Assembly (NCBI RefSeq): GCF_009664855.1 | Contig: NZ_CP045928.1 | Location: forward strand, 1,573,049-1,637,048 | Direction of reading: 5' to 3' | Length of the DNA stretch: 64,000 nucleotides | From: Flavobacterium sp. SLB02 | GTDB taxonomy: Bacteria > Bacteroidota > Bacteroidia > Flavobacteriales > Flavobacteriaceae | Shown: positions 35,734-44,384 of the stretch, piece by piece | Layout: the number at the start of each line of letters is the position of its first letter | Position numbering within the stretch: the first letter of the stretch is position 1 | The notes under the pieces: model-generated | What the model saw: the letters and a program-made list of their open reading frames with translations, nothing else | Database searches by the model: none | Told to the model about the DNA's origin: nothing | Program-made: the position numbers and the translations under genes

Positions 35734-36765
35734 ATGATTGAATTAAAAAATGTCACCAAGAATTTTCATCAGAAAAACCGAATTGTTTCGGCTTTATCAG
35801 ATGTTTCGCTTAAAGTTCCGCCGGGGAAAATCTTTGGTGTAATTGGAACTTCGGGAGCTGGAAAAAGTACCTTGATTCGATGTGTGAACTTATTGGAAAG
35901 ACCAACTTCGGGAGAAATTATCGTTGACGGGAAATCGTTGATACAATTATCGAATGCGCAATTGGCAATCGAAAGAAGACAAATTGGGATGATTTTTCAG
36001 CATTTTAATTTGCTTTCCTCAAGAACGGTTTTTGATAATGTAGCTTTTCCGCTGGAATTGGTTGGGGCATCAAAGGACGATATTCGAAAACGTGTTTTTG
36101 AATTATTGGAATTAGTAGGTTTGGCCGAAAAAGCAAACGATTATCCTGCAAGCCTTTCCGGAGGTCAGAAACAAAGGGTGGCTATTGCGAGAACTTTGGC
36201 GAATAACCCGAAAGTATTGTTGTGTGATGAAGCTACAAGTGCTTTGGACCCTGCGACTACAAGATCGATTCTAAACTTATTGAAAGATATTAATCGTCGC
36301 CTGAACATCACAATTTTATTGATTACACACCAAATGGAAGTGGTAAAATCAATTTGCGATGAGGTCGCGGTAATCAGTCACGGAAAATTGATCGAGCAGG
36401 GAAGTGTGGGAGAAATTTTTGCCGATCCTAAGCATGAATTAACCAAAGAATTTATTGCTTCTTCTCTGCATCTTGATATCCCGAGAGTGTATCAGGAAAG
36501 ATTACAAAAGGAAGATGGTGAAGGTCTGAGTCCGTTATTGAGACTTGAAATGACTGGAAAATCGGTAAATGAGCCTGTAATTTCTGAAGTTTCGAGATTG
36601 TTTGATACCAACTTTAAAATCGTAAGTGCTCAAATGGATCAGGCGGGAGATGTAAACTTTGGTGTGATGCTGATCGAATTATCTGGCAAACGCGAGAATT
36701 ACGAAGCTGCAATTGAATATTTTATTTCTAAACATATTAAAACAGAAATCATAGGTTATGTCTGA
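35734..36765 (+). CDS. metN: methionine ABC transporter ATP-binding protein MetN
   Basis: A 343-residue ATPase. Walker A is GTSGAGKST (about 37-45), the Q-loop region is [11 protein letters not shown], the signature is SLSGGQKQR (about 141-149), and Walker B is [13 protein letters not shown] with H-loop TH. The C-terminal part (about 265-343) is the NIL domain ([15 protein letters not shown]) that binds methionine and inhibits transport. This domain identifies MetN among ABC ATPases. It overlaps metI by eight bases. The leader/terminator upstream probably adjusts expression to sulfur amino-acid supply. Confidence 0.95.
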   Translation: MIELKNVTKNFHQKNRIVSALSDVSLKVPPGKIFGVIGTSGAGKSTLIRCVNLLERPTSGEIIVDGKSLIQLSNAQLAIERRQIGMIFQHFNLLSSRTVFDNVAFPLELVGASKDDIRKRVFELLELVGLAEKANDYPASLSGGQKQRVAIARTLANNPKVLLCDEATSALDPATTRSILNLLKDINRRLNITILLITHQMEVVKSICDEVAVISHGKLIEQGSVGEIFADPKHELTKEFIASSLHLDIPRVYQERLQKEDGEGLSPLLRLEMTGKSVNEPVISEVSRLFDTNFKIVSAQMDQAGDVNFGVMLIELSGKRENYEAAIEYFISKHIKTEIIGYV

Positions 36766-37411
36766 TTCTACTATTACCTTATTATTAAACGGTACCTGGG
36801 AAACCATCGTAATGACATTTGTGTCGGGCTTTTTTGGTTTTGCATTAGGGCTTCCTACAGGTATTTTGCTTTTCCTTACGAGAAAAAATCAAATTCTGGA
36901 GCAACCCGTTTTAAACAGAACTTTATCGGTTTTGGTGAATATTTTTCGTTCGATTCCGTTTATTATATTAATTGTTTGGATGATTCCGTTTACACGTGCC
37001 CTGGTAGGAACTTCTATTGGCGTAAGTGCAGCGCTAGTTCCGTTAAGTATTGGAGCAGCTCCATTTATTGCCCGACTTGTTGAGAATAGCCTTCTTGGTT
37101 TGCCTTCGGGATTAATCGAAGCGGCAAGAGCTTTGGGCGCAACGCCTTTGCAAATTGTATATAAAGTACTGCTTCCAGAAGCATTACCTTCTTTAATAAA
37201 CGCTGCATCCATTACCTTAATTACTCTTGTAGGTTATTCTGCAATGGGTGGCGCTGTTGGTGCTGGTGGTTTAGGACAAGTGGGATATCAGTACGGATAT
37301 ATTGGTTATGATGCCGTAATCATGAATTCGGTTTTGGCGTTGTTGGTAATTTTGGTATTCGTGATTCAGTTTGCGGGTGACTTTTTATCAAAACGATTTG
37401 ATCATAGATAA
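36758..37411 (+). CDS. metI: methionine ABC transporter permease MetI
   Basis: A 217-residue inner-membrane permease with about five hydrophobic segments and the EAA loop seen as [27 protein letters not shown] (residues about 117-143, here in part). Length is that of MetI. It overlaps metN and is followed after 53 bases by metQ. With MetN it forms the transporter that imports methionine, D-methionine or related sulfur compounds. Confidence 0.95.
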   Translation: MSDSTITLLLNGTWETIVMTFVSGFFGFALGLPTGILLFLTRKNQILEQPVLNRTLSVLVNIFRSIPFIILIVWMIPFTRALVGTSIGVSAALVPLSIGAAPFIARLVENSLLGLPSGLIEAARALGATPLQIVYKVLLPEALPSLINAASITLITLVGYSAMGGAVGAGGLGQVGYQYGYIGYDAVIMNSVLALLVILVFVIQFAGDFLSKRFDHR

Positions 37412-37464
37412 TACTTTGCGGTTAAATTTTAGGCAACAGATAAATAATAATTAAAAACTAAAAT

Positions 37465-38283
37465 ATGATTACTAAAAATAATTTTTTAAAAGCAATCGGA
37501 ATTTTAACCTTGACACTTTCATTGGTTAATTGTGGAAAAAGCAAAAACAACGATCCGCACCACATAAAAGTAGGGGTTGCAACAGGACCGGAATATAAAG
37601 TAGCAGAAGCGGCTAAGAAAGTAGCAAAAGAAAAATACGGACTAGAAGTAGAGTTGATTTCTTTTAATGATTACGTGATTCCTAACGAAGCTTTGAGCCA
37701 GGGAGATATTGATGCAAATGCTTTTCAGCACAAACCTTATCTTGATGAGCAATCGAAACAACGCGGATACAAATTAGCAATCATTGGTAAAACATTTATT
37801 TATCCTATTGCAGCCTACTCTAAAAAAATAAAAAGTCTTGCAGATTTGAAAGATGAAAGCACCATTATTATCCCAAATGATCCAACAAACGGTGGTCGTT
37901 CGTTATTGCTTTTAGAAAAAAATGGTTTGCTAAAACTAAAAGAGAGAATTGGATTATTGCCTAAAGTAACCGATATTGTAAGTAATCCTAAAAAGCTTAA
38001 AATCTTAGAATTAGAAGCACCTCAATTACCAAGAGCTCTTGATGATGCCAACGTAACAATTGCTATTATTAATAATACTTTTGCTTCTCAGGCTGGATTG
38101 GTTCCTTCGCGTGATGCTTTGTTTGTTGAGGATAAAGATTCTCCTTACGTAAACTTGGTAGTAAGCCGTGAGGACAATAAAAACGAAGAAAAAGTAAAAC
38201 AGTTTTTACAAGCTTTTCAATCTCCAGAAGTTGAAGCAGCAGCTCTTAAAGAATTTAAAGGCGGAGCTGTAAAAGGCTGGTAA
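37465..38283 (+). CDS. metQ: methionine-binding lipoprotein MetQ
   Basis: A 272-residue lipoprotein with lipobox LVNC (Cys23) and the NlpA/MetQ fold: KVGVATGPEYKVAEAAKKVA, SFNDYVIPNEALSQGDIDANAFQHKPYLDEQ, and IIPNDPTNGGRSLLLLEKNGL. The segment DANAFQH is part of the ligand-binding site in this family. It completes the metNIQ operon, which ends in a terminator at 38312-38348. Confidence 0.95.
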   Translation: MITKNNFLKAIGILTLTLSLVNCGKSKNNDPHHIKVGVATGPEYKVAEAAKKVAKEKYGLEVELISFNDYVIPNEALSQGDIDANAFQHKPYLDEQSKQRGYKLAIIGKTFIYPIAAYSKKIKSLADLKDESTIIIPNDPTNGGRSLLLLEKNGLLKLKERIGLLPKVTDIVSNPKKLKILELEAPQLPRALDDANVTIAIINNTFASQAGLVPSRDALFVEDKDSPYVNLVVSREDNKNEEKVKQFLQAFQSPEVEAAALKEFKGGAVKGW

Positions 38284-38311
38284 AAAATAGTTGTATTCTT
38301 TTAGTACAATC

Positions 38312-38348
38312 AAAAAAGCGCTAAATCATTAGATTCAGCGCTTTTTTT
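38312..38348. terminator. bidirectional terminator
   Basis: AAAAAAGCGCT (38312-38322) pairs with AGCGCTTTTTT (38337-38347) with A and T tracts on both sides. It serves metQ from the left and the MFS gene from the right. Confidence 0.85.
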
Positions 38349-38378
38349 ATATAAATAATCGAATTAGTAAAAAACAAT

Positions 38379-39608
38379 TTAATCTTCTGCAGCAGCTTTT
38401 TTCCTTCCTTCGATATTTGGAAGAAAGCTTGTCAAAATCCCTATTAAAGGCAAAAATGCACAAACTTTAAAAACATACTCAATGCTTGTTGAGTCTGCTA
38501 ATTTGCCTAATATAGCAGAACCTAATCCGCCCATCCCAAAAGCCAATCCAAAGAAAAGACCTGCTATTAAACCCACTTTTCCAGGAACAAGTTCTGTAGC
38601 ATAAACCAAGATTGCAGAGAAAGCAGACGATATAATCAAACCAATAATTACAGATAAAATTCCGGTCCAGAAAAGAGAAGCGTATGGCAATAATAAGGTA
38701 AAAGGAGCAACGCCTAATATAGAGATCCAAATGATGTATTTTCGACCAAAACGATCTCCTAATGCTCCGCCAAACAATGTTCCGGCAGCAACAGCACCAA
38801 GAAAAGCAAAAAGATAAATTTGAGATTCCTGTACAGAGACATGAAATTTATCAATAAGATAAAAAGTATAATAACTGGTCATACTGGCCATATAAAAGTA
38901 TTTCGAGAAAATTAATACTAATAAAATAACCAACGAAAATATAACTTTTTGTTTTGAAAGTGAATGATGAACTTCCTCAGCTACGGCAGATTTATTTTTA
39001 GCTTTAAGATTTAAATGCTCCTGATACCATTTTGCAACACCTGAGAGAATAATAATTCCTACAGCAGCTGCAAGACAAAACCAGATAATATTAAACTGTC
39101 CATAAGGCACTACAATAATAGCCGCAAGCAAAGGCCCAATGGCGCTTCCTGCATTTCCTCCTAATTGAAAAATAGATTGTGCCAAACCTCTTTTTCCTCC
39201 GGAAGCCATGTGAGCAACCCTTGAAGCTTCGGGATGAAATATAGAAGATCCAACACCAATTAGACTAACGGCAAGTAAAATATTGATAAAACTTGAAGCA
39301 ACTGCTACAGCTGCCAACCCCAAAAGTGTAAAAACCATGGCAACGGCTAGTGAATAGGGGCGTGGTCTTTTATCAGTATAAAATCCAACAAAAGGTTGTA
39401 AAATAGATGCAGTAAGTTGATAAGTCAGGGTGATTAAACCAATTTCGGTAAAGGTCAAATGAAATTTATCTTTTATAATAGGATAAACTGCAGGAACCAC
39501 AGCCTGAAGCATATCATTAATAAAATGCGTTAAGCTAATAGTAAATAAAATAGAGAAAACAGTTTGCTGGGCCAACTGCTTCGAATGGGTAATGGTGTTT
39601 GTTTTCAT
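38379..39608 (-). CDS. MFS transporter, fosmidomycin-resistance (Fsr)-like
   Basis: A 409-residue inner-membrane protein with about 12 helices. The N-terminal LTHFINDMLQAVVPAVYPIIKD, GFYTDKRPRP and GSSIFHPEASRVAH are characteristic of the Fsr-like branch, and DRFGRKYIIWISILG lies in the second half. These are proton-driven exporters of drugs or metabolites. It is preceded by a FadR-type regulator gene transcribed the same way 48 bases upstream. An operator TCATCTGATGA lies directly before the start, so it is under that regulator. Confidence 0.9.
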   Translation of the reverse strand: MKTNTITHSKQLAQQTVFSILFTISLTHFINDMLQAVVPAVYPIIKDKFHLTFTEIGLITLTYQLTASILQPFVGFYTDKRPRPYSLAVAMVFTLLGLAAVAVASSFINILLAVSLIGVGSSIFHPEASRVAHMASGGKRGLAQSIFQLGGNAGSAIGPLLAAIIVVPYGQFNIIWFCLAAAVGIIILSGVAKWYQEHLNLKAKNKSAVAEEVHHSLSKQKVIFSLVILLVLIFSKYFYMASMTSYYTFYLIDKFHVSVQESQIYLFAFLGAVAAGTLFGGALGDRFGRKYIIWISILGVAPFTLLLPYASLFWTGILSVIIGLIISSAFSAILVYATELVPGKVGLIAGLFFGLAFGMGGLGSAILGKLADSTSIEYVFKVCAFLPLIGILTSFLPNIEGRKKAAAED

Positions 39609-39631
39609 AATGAATTAAAAAAAAAATCAGA

Positions 39632-39642
39632 TCATCTGATGA
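39632..39642. promoter_or_regulatory. FadR-type operator before the MFS gene
   Basis: TCATCTGATGA is a palindrome with one central base (TCATC-T-GATGA). The longer ATCATCTGATGAAT is identical to the sequence at 40334-40347 upstream of the regulator gene itself. Two copies at the two places where a local regulator would act make this a strong operator candidate. Confidence 0.7.
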
Positions 39643-39656
39643 ATTGGAGTAAAAAA

Positions 39657-40319
39657 TTAGTAATTAGTATGTCCTATTATTTTGGCAACAGTATTCCATG
39701 TTTTTTTAGGGTCTTTTGCAATGATATTGTCTAAAAGTTGTTCGTGTATTGCGTATGTATCCTGAAATATTTTCGTGTTAGGATAGATTCTAAGAAACTC
39801 CTTTTTTAAATGTTTCGATACAGATTTATATAAATCGGCCAAAATTTCATTTTTTGATGCTTGAGCAATCGCGATATGAAATTGTATATCCGCTTTGACA
39901 CATTCTTCGAGTAAACCTTCATTGGCCGTTTTCATTCTATCGGCCAAATGCTGTTTCATGGCAATGATATCCTCTTCTGTTCGGTTAATGGCCGCTTTTT
40001 CAGCAATTTTCAGCTCTAGTAATTGTCTTACTTCATCTAAATCCTCAAGACTTGCACGCTTTAATCGCTGGTCCATTGGCTCTTGTATGCTGGTCACTTC
40101 CTGAACAAAAGTACCGACCCCTTGCTGAATCCGGAGCAAACCTGAATTAGCGAGTAGCTTCATCGCTTCTCTTATCGAGGATCTTCCAACACCAAAACTC
40201 TTCATCAATTCTGCTTCAATAGGCAATTTCTCGTTGATCTTATAATGACCAAGAGATATTTGCTCCTGTAATTTTGAAGCAACTTCTTCTGCGAGAGATT
40301 TTTTATTGATTAATGTCAT
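39657..40319 (-). CDS. FadR/GntR-family transcriptional regulator
   Basis: A 220-residue regulator. The N-terminal winged helix (about 8-75) has LPIEAELMKSFGVGRSSIREAMKLLANSGLL and the wing RIQQGVGTFVQE. The C-terminal helical FCD domain (about 90-215) has the conserved D/H metal-ligand positions (DIQFHIAIAQAS and a later AIHEQLL). Members bind organic acids or similar metabolites. Operator copies TCATCTGATGA lie before its own gene (40335-40345) and before the MFS gene, so it likely represses both. The inducer is not evident. Confidence 0.93.
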   Translation of the reverse strand: MTLINKKSLAEEVASKLQEQISLGHYKINEKLPIEAELMKSFGVGRSSIREAMKLLANSGLLRIQQGVGTFVQEVTSIQEPMDQRLKRASLEDLDEVRQLLELKIAEKAAINRTEEDIIAMKQHLADRMKTANEGLLEECVKADIQFHIAIAQASKNEILADLYKSVSKHLKKEFLRIYPNTKIFQDTYAIHEQLLDNIIAKDPKKTWNTVAKIIGHTNY

Positions 40320-40334
40320 AATTGAGTTATCATA

Positions 40335-40345
40335 TCATCTGATGA
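40335..40345. promoter_or_regulatory. FadR-type operator before the regulator gene
   Basis: The second copy of TCATCTGATGA, 16 bases upstream of the regulator's start codon, shares ATCATCTGATGAAT with the copy at 39631-39644. It suggests autoregulation. Confidence 0.7.
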
Positions 40346-40411
40346 ATGCAAAAGTATAAAAAAAATTTAAATAACCGCTAAGAGCTCAAAATTTTTAAGT
40401 GCAAAGTTTTT

Positions 40412-40646
40412 TTACCGCAGAGAACACCAAGGGAGAAAACACAAAGTAACACAAGTTTTTAATTCTCTGTAAAAATCTCTGTGTCCTCTGTGGTTAAATA
40501 AAAATTTGCGATAATTTGTGACTCGAGCGATAGCGAATAGGCGAAGCAAATTTGTATTTAAAAAAAATACAATATAGACTTTGCGTCCTTGCGCCTTTGA
40601 GATTATTTCAGCCCAGTAAAAAAATCCTCGCATTCTTTGCGGTTAA
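40412..40646. repeat. dispersed inverted-repeat block of CCGCAAAG/CTTTGCGG units
   Basis: The gap between the regulator and dehydrogenase genes has ACCGCAGAGAACACCAAGGG at the left and inverted TCTGTGTCCTCTGTGGTTAA further right (40470-40497), a first hairpin. A second unit at 40579-40646 is the inverse of 20778-20847, sharing the core TTATTTCAGCCCA. A 73-codon frame over it on the minus strand is not a gene. Confidence 0.7.
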
Positions 40647-40754
40647 GTACTTAACAAATCTTATAATGGTATAACTTTTCCCATAAATTATATAATAGTT
40701 TTTGTTTTATTTTTAAGATTTTTGATTTATTCTAATTATAAAAATCCCAAAACT

Positions 40755-41981
40755 ATGAGAAATATTAACCAGATTGCTATTGTTTCGAGTATGCTAATCA
40801 CCTTATTGAGCTGCTCTAGTGATAAAGATGTCGATGTAAATCCAGGCACCACTACCAATCCTGTTGAAGGAAATGCTGCCAATACAACTTATAAACCTGC
40901 TTTTGCAGGACAAACCAGAGTTAGCGGTGTGCAAACCAATACACCATATGAGGGAGTTGCTATTGCTACAGGGCTAAGCAGTCCATGGGGAATTAAAAGT
41001 CTTCCTGACGGAAGATTATTGATTACCGAAAAAACAGGAACGATGCGTATTGCTACAACAGCCGGAGTTTTGAGTACTCCAATTACAGGTATTCCTACTG
41101 TTAATGCTGCTAATCAGGGAGGTTTATTAGGTTTAACTATCGATCCTGATTTTACAACAAACAGAATGATTTACTGGGTATATGCCGAAGCGACAACAGG
41201 CGGAAATAATACCGCTGTAGCGAAAGGAAAACTTTCAGCCGATGAAAAAACCATCGAAGGAGCAACGGTAATTTACAGAGCAAAACCGGCCAATGCAAGT
41301 ACGCTTCATTATGGCGGACGTATTCTTTTTGATAAATCTGGTTTTCTTGTAGTAAGTACCGGAGAACGTTCTGTATTAGAAACAAGACCATTGGCACAAT
41401 CTGTTGCATCAGGTTTAGGAAAAGTAGTTCGATTAACAAAAGAAGGTCAGCCTGCAAGTGGAAATCCTACTTTTACAGGAACGGGAGCTTTACCTGAATT
41501 ATATACTATCGGACACAGAAATCCGCAAGGTTTGGCACTTAATCCTAATACAGGAGAAATTTGGTTGTCAGAACATGGACCACGCGGAGGTGACGAAATC
41601 AATCGCCTTAAAGCGGGTTCAAATTACGGATGGCCAACAATTACGTACGGAATTGAATATAGCGGAGAAAAAGTAGGAGCAGGAATTCAGCAGCAAGATG
41701 GTTTAGAGCAACCAGTTTACTATTGGGATCCGGTAGTTTCACCAAGTGGAATGACGTTCTACACAGGAAATCGCGTTCCGGAGTGGCAAAATAACCTATT
41801 CATAGGCGCTTTAAGCGGAATGCACATTGTACGTCTTGCTATAAAAGACAATAAAGTGATTGGCGAAGAAAGACTTTTGGCTTCGGAAAACCAACGTTTT
41901 AGAGATGTAACACAAGGAAATGACGGTGCATTATACGCTGTTACAGATGCAGGAAAACTTTATAAAATTGATAAAAAATAA
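40755..41981 (+). CDS. PQQ-dependent sugar dehydrogenase (GSDH family) lipoprotein
   Basis: About 408 residues. The ATG at 40755 starts a lipoprotein signal (LLSC, Cys20), so the earlier ATG at 40722 was not used. The soluble glucose/sorbosone dehydrogenase beta-propeller begins with GLSSPWGIKSLPDGRLLITEKTG, and has HYGGRILFDKSGFLVVSTGER, GHRNPQGLALNPNTGEIWLSEHGPRGGDE and YGWPTITYG, which carry PQQ and calcium ligands in this family. Such enzymes oxidise aldoses at the cell surface or in the periplasm. The sugar is unknown. A terminator follows. Confidence 0.92.
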   Translation: MRNINQIAIVSSMLITLLSCSSDKDVDVNPGTTTNPVEGNAANTTYKPAFAGQTRVSGVQTNTPYEGVAIATGLSSPWGIKSLPDGRLLITEKTGTMRIATTAGVLSTPITGIPTVNAANQGGLLGLTIDPDFTTNRMIYWVYAEATTGGNNTAVAKGKLSADEKTIEGATVIYRAKPANASTLHYGGRILFDKSGFLVVSTGERSVLETRPLAQSVASGLGKVVRLTKEGQPASGNPTFTGTGALPELYTIGHRNPQGLALNPNTGEIWLSEHGPRGGDEINRLKAGSNYGWPTITYGIEYSGEKVGAGIQQQDGLEQPVYYWDPVVSPSGMTFYTGNRVPEWQNNLFIGALSGMHIVRLAIKDNKVIGEERLLASENQRFRDVTQGNDGALYAVTDAGKLYKIDKK

Positions 41982-42044
41982 ATTGAAGAAGAATATAGAG
42001 GAAAGAAAATAGAGTCAAGAGAATAGACTGTAGAATGATAAGAT

Positions 42045-42072
42045 AATGGCGCTGTATGGCGCCATTTTTTTG
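42045..42072 (+). terminator. intrinsic terminator
   Basis: AATGGCGC (42045-42052) pairs with GCGCCATT (42059-42066) around a 6-base loop, followed by seven T. It ends the dehydrogenase transcript 11 bases before the AraC start codon. Confidence 0.85.
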
Positions 42073-42082
42073 TTATGGGTAA

Positions 42083-42982
42083 ATGGTTAACTATATTTGG
42101 TATGGATTAAAGCAAAAAGAATTGAAGAATAAAATTACAACATACTCACTCGAGGATCATAAAAGTTTGTTTAATGCCGACAATAATAAAGACTACTTTT
42201 ATATTCAGGCAAAAGGTCATCCCTATATAAGTGAACCTTACCGGGCAGAAAGTTATGCAATAGAATTTCTTCGAAAAGGGAGTATTGTAATGCAAACGAA
42301 ACTAAAGAAAATGGTGATTCATGCTCCCGCAATACTCACGCTAGGCCCTTCGGTAATTAGAAGTTTTACAAAAGACAGTGACGAAATTTTAATCGATATT
42401 ATTTTTTTCAAATCACCATTTTTTCTGCACAATCAGGCCAATGTGTTTTTTCTTTCACAATATGAGTTTTTCGACAATAGTGAAATGCATGTGTTTCATC
42501 TGGAGAAAAAAAACAAAGTTAAGTTTGAGCAAATTTTTAGTTTATTAAGACAATCCATCGAACATAATAATGACAATCAACCCTCTATTCTAAGAGCGTA
42601 TCTTTATATTCTGATTTACGAATTAGATGCTATAAAGCAAACCAATATCAATGGTAGTAAGCAAAATCCCTTGTTCGAAAAATTCAAAGAAATGCTATCC
42701 AGAGATTTTTTAAGCCAAAGATCTGTTCAGTATTATGCCGATATTCTGAATGTAACACGCAAATATTTATCAGAAGTAATTAAAAATAATAGCGGTAAAA
42801 CAGCCAGCGACTGGATCGAAGAAATTGTGATTTTAGAAGCCAAAATATTACTCCAAAACAAAGATTTAACAATCAATCAAATCAGCGATACCTTAAACTT
42901 CCCCAATCAATCCGGTTTTGGCAGATTCTTTAAAAAATGCGAAGGAATTTCACCCTTAGAATATCGCAGAAAGAAGGTGTAA
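42083..42982 (+). CDS. AraC-family transcriptional regulator
   Basis: A 299-residue regulator with an N-terminal cupin-like sensor region (about 40-150) and a C-terminal AraC DNA-binding domain (about 195-299: RSVQYYADILNVTRKYLSEVIKNNSGKTASDWIEE, and TINQISDTLNFPNQSGFGRFFKKCEGISPLEYRRKK, each in part). The start is so close to the upstream terminator (42072) that the promoter must overlap that terminator, or the true start is the later one around residue 20 or more. The target genes are not obvious. The following 260 bases are repeats. Confidence 0.9.
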   Translation: MVNYIWYGLKQKELKNKITTYSLEDHKSLFNADNNKDYFYIQAKGHPYISEPYRAESYAIEFLRKGSIVMQTKLKKMVIHAPAILTLGPSVIRSFTKDSDEILIDIIFFKSPFFLHNQANVFFLSQYEFFDNSEMHVFHLEKKNKVKFEQIFSLLRQSIEHNNDNQPSILRAYLYILIYELDAIKQTNINGSKQNPLFEKFKEMLSRDFLSQRSVQYYADILNVTRKYLSEVIKNNSGKTASDWIEEIVILEAKILLQNKDLTINQISDTLNFPNQSGFGRFFKKCEGISPLEYRRKKV

Positions 42983-43027
42983 TTTATAATCTTGTATTTC
43001 AAATAATATTGTATCACCATAAAGTTT

Positions 43028-43129
43028 GTCATCTCGACCGAAGGGAGAGATCACACTCGTAAATCGACAAAGATTGGTGAGTTTCTTGGCGGAATTTCTA
43101 GCGCGATGTCTCCCTTCGGTCGAAATGAC
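43028..43129. repeat. GTCATCTCGACC...GGTCGAAATGAC dispersed inverted repeat, copy 2
   Basis: The left arm GTCATCTCGACCGAAGGGAG is inverted in the right arm (CTCCCTTCGGTCGAAATGAC), with GACAAAGATTGGTGAGTTTC between. Relatives are at 25018-25121, 50786-50894 and 62995-63093. It is a mobile-looking repeat without a transposase. Confidence 0.7.
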
Positions 43130-43244
43130 ACAAAAAAATGGGTAAATAAACCCAACCGCCTTTTCGAACAAAATACAAGACATTTAGCTCTTTTCTAATC
43201 CATCAAATCATCTCAACTTTGCACTATCATAAAAAATAAAAGAT

Positions 43245-43751
43245 ATGTCAAAAATTGCAAAATTCGTAGTAATCATAAATGATAATGTAATCTGGATGCA
43301 AGAGAAAGCCCTGAAATTCTATTCGGATTTATTTGGAGCAAAGAAAGAAATCGGAGAGAAGTATGCAAGTGAAAACCTCTCAAGTCAGAAATTATTCAAA
43401 ATACAGAATGATTTTTCGGTCGAAATGCTTATGGTTTATGAAGGCGAAAATCCGTTGTCTTTCATGAAACTGAATTCATCCCGACTTTCGAATCAAAATT
43501 TGGATGCCAATAAACCAATGGGAGTAGATCATATTGTTTACTTTAATCCAGAGGATATAACAGTACTTTTTAAACGTGCCGAAGAAGTGGCTTTGCAGAG
43601 AAAATACGATTTAATTTGGGCAAAAGCTTTTGAAATTAATACTGTACTAATAGAGACATTGAAGTCTTTGGGTTACGAAGAATTCAATTACGAAAGTGAT
43701 ACCACTCGCGACACCAATCAAAAACAGCTTTACTTTAAGAAATCAGTTTAA
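43245..43751 (+). CDS. uncharacterised protein, glyoxalase/VOC-like N-terminus
   Basis: A 168-residue soluble protein that I do not recognise as a whole. The first 110 residues (LKFYSDLFGAKKEIGEKYA, SVEMLMVYEGENP, MGVDHIVYFNP) resemble the repeating unit of a glyoxalase/VOC protein. The C-terminal 60 residues (LIETLKSLGYEEFNYESD) resemble the end of a GNAT acetyltransferase. No clear metal ligands are present. Its end overlaps by nine bases the end of the convergent pdeM gene. Function unknown. Confidence 0.65.
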   Translation: MSKIAKFVVIINDNVIWMQEKALKFYSDLFGAKKEIGEKYASENLSSQKLFKIQNDFSVEMLMVYEGENPLSFMKLNSSRLSNQNLDANKPMGVDHIVYFNPEDITVLFKRAEEVALQRKYDLIWAKAFEINTVLIETLKSLGYEEFNYESDTTRDTNQKQLYFKKSV

Positions 43752-44378
43752 ATTAATTCTAATAACTTCATCATTTGCAATAGCATATACAATATCGTTT
43801 TGCTGGGGTTTTAAAATATGTTTTCCTGTAAATTCACCAAAAGCGGCCAGAATCATTTGATTTTCTTTTTGAAAGAAACACGGTAATTTTAAAAATTGAG
43901 CGCCAAAACCACGCAGCATAATTCCGGGATGAATATGCCCCGAAAAATTAAAGAAACCTTCTTTTATGGTGGGATGATGCGTGAGTAAAAAGTCATCAAT
44001 TTCAAGGGATTCTACAACCTCGATATTAAGTTTGAGATAATTTTTTTTATCAATTATATCGTGATTTCCGGCAATCAGGATAATGGTATTAGTGCAGCAT
44101 TTTACCCATTCTTCGAATAAATCCCATTCGGTATTTTTAGAACTATGAAATAAATCGCCCAGAAAAATAATTTTTTCAGGTTTAAAGTTTTCCACGATAT
44201 TGGTTAAACGTTTAAAATTTTCGGAAACCACATTATTGGGAATCGCCACGCCGTGTTTTCTGAAATGAGATACTTTCCCTAAATGCACATCAGAAATGAG
44301 AAGCAATTTTCTGGTTTCCCAAAATAAAGCCCCACTCGGATGCAATGTAAAGGTCTGATTTTGTATGGTAATCGTCAT
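43743..44378 (-). CDS. pdeM: PdeM, ligase-associated DNA-damage phosphoesterase
   Basis: A 211-residue calcineurin-like phosphoesterase. Metal motifs are ISDVHLGK (D and H), LGDLFHS, AGNHD and GHIHPG, in that order. Its position directly after the ligase-associated helicase gene (6-base gap) is the known setting for the PdeM 'ligase-associated endonuclease' family. It likely works with the helicase, ligase and exonuclease genes in DNA repair. The start at 44378 is the only good one. Confidence 0.9.
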   Translation of the reverse strand: MTITIQNQTFTLHPSGALFWETRKLLLISDVHLGKVSHFRKHGVAIPNNVVSENFKRLTNIVENFKPEKIIFLGDLFHSSKNTEWDLFEEWVKCCTNTIILIAGNHDIIDKKNYLKLNIEVVESLEIDDFLLTHHPTIKEGFFNFSGHIHPGIMLRGFGAQFLKLPCFFQKENQMILAAFGEFTGKHILKPQQNDIVYAIANDEVIRINLN

Positions 44379-44384
44379 AAATAT

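Noticed and set aside
40412..40633. Open frame of 73 codons on the minus strand
   Set aside because: Entirely made of the CGCAAAG repeat family.
42956..43183. Open frame of 75 codons on the minus strand
   Set aside because: Covers the GTCATCTCGA repeat and overlaps the end of the AraC gene.
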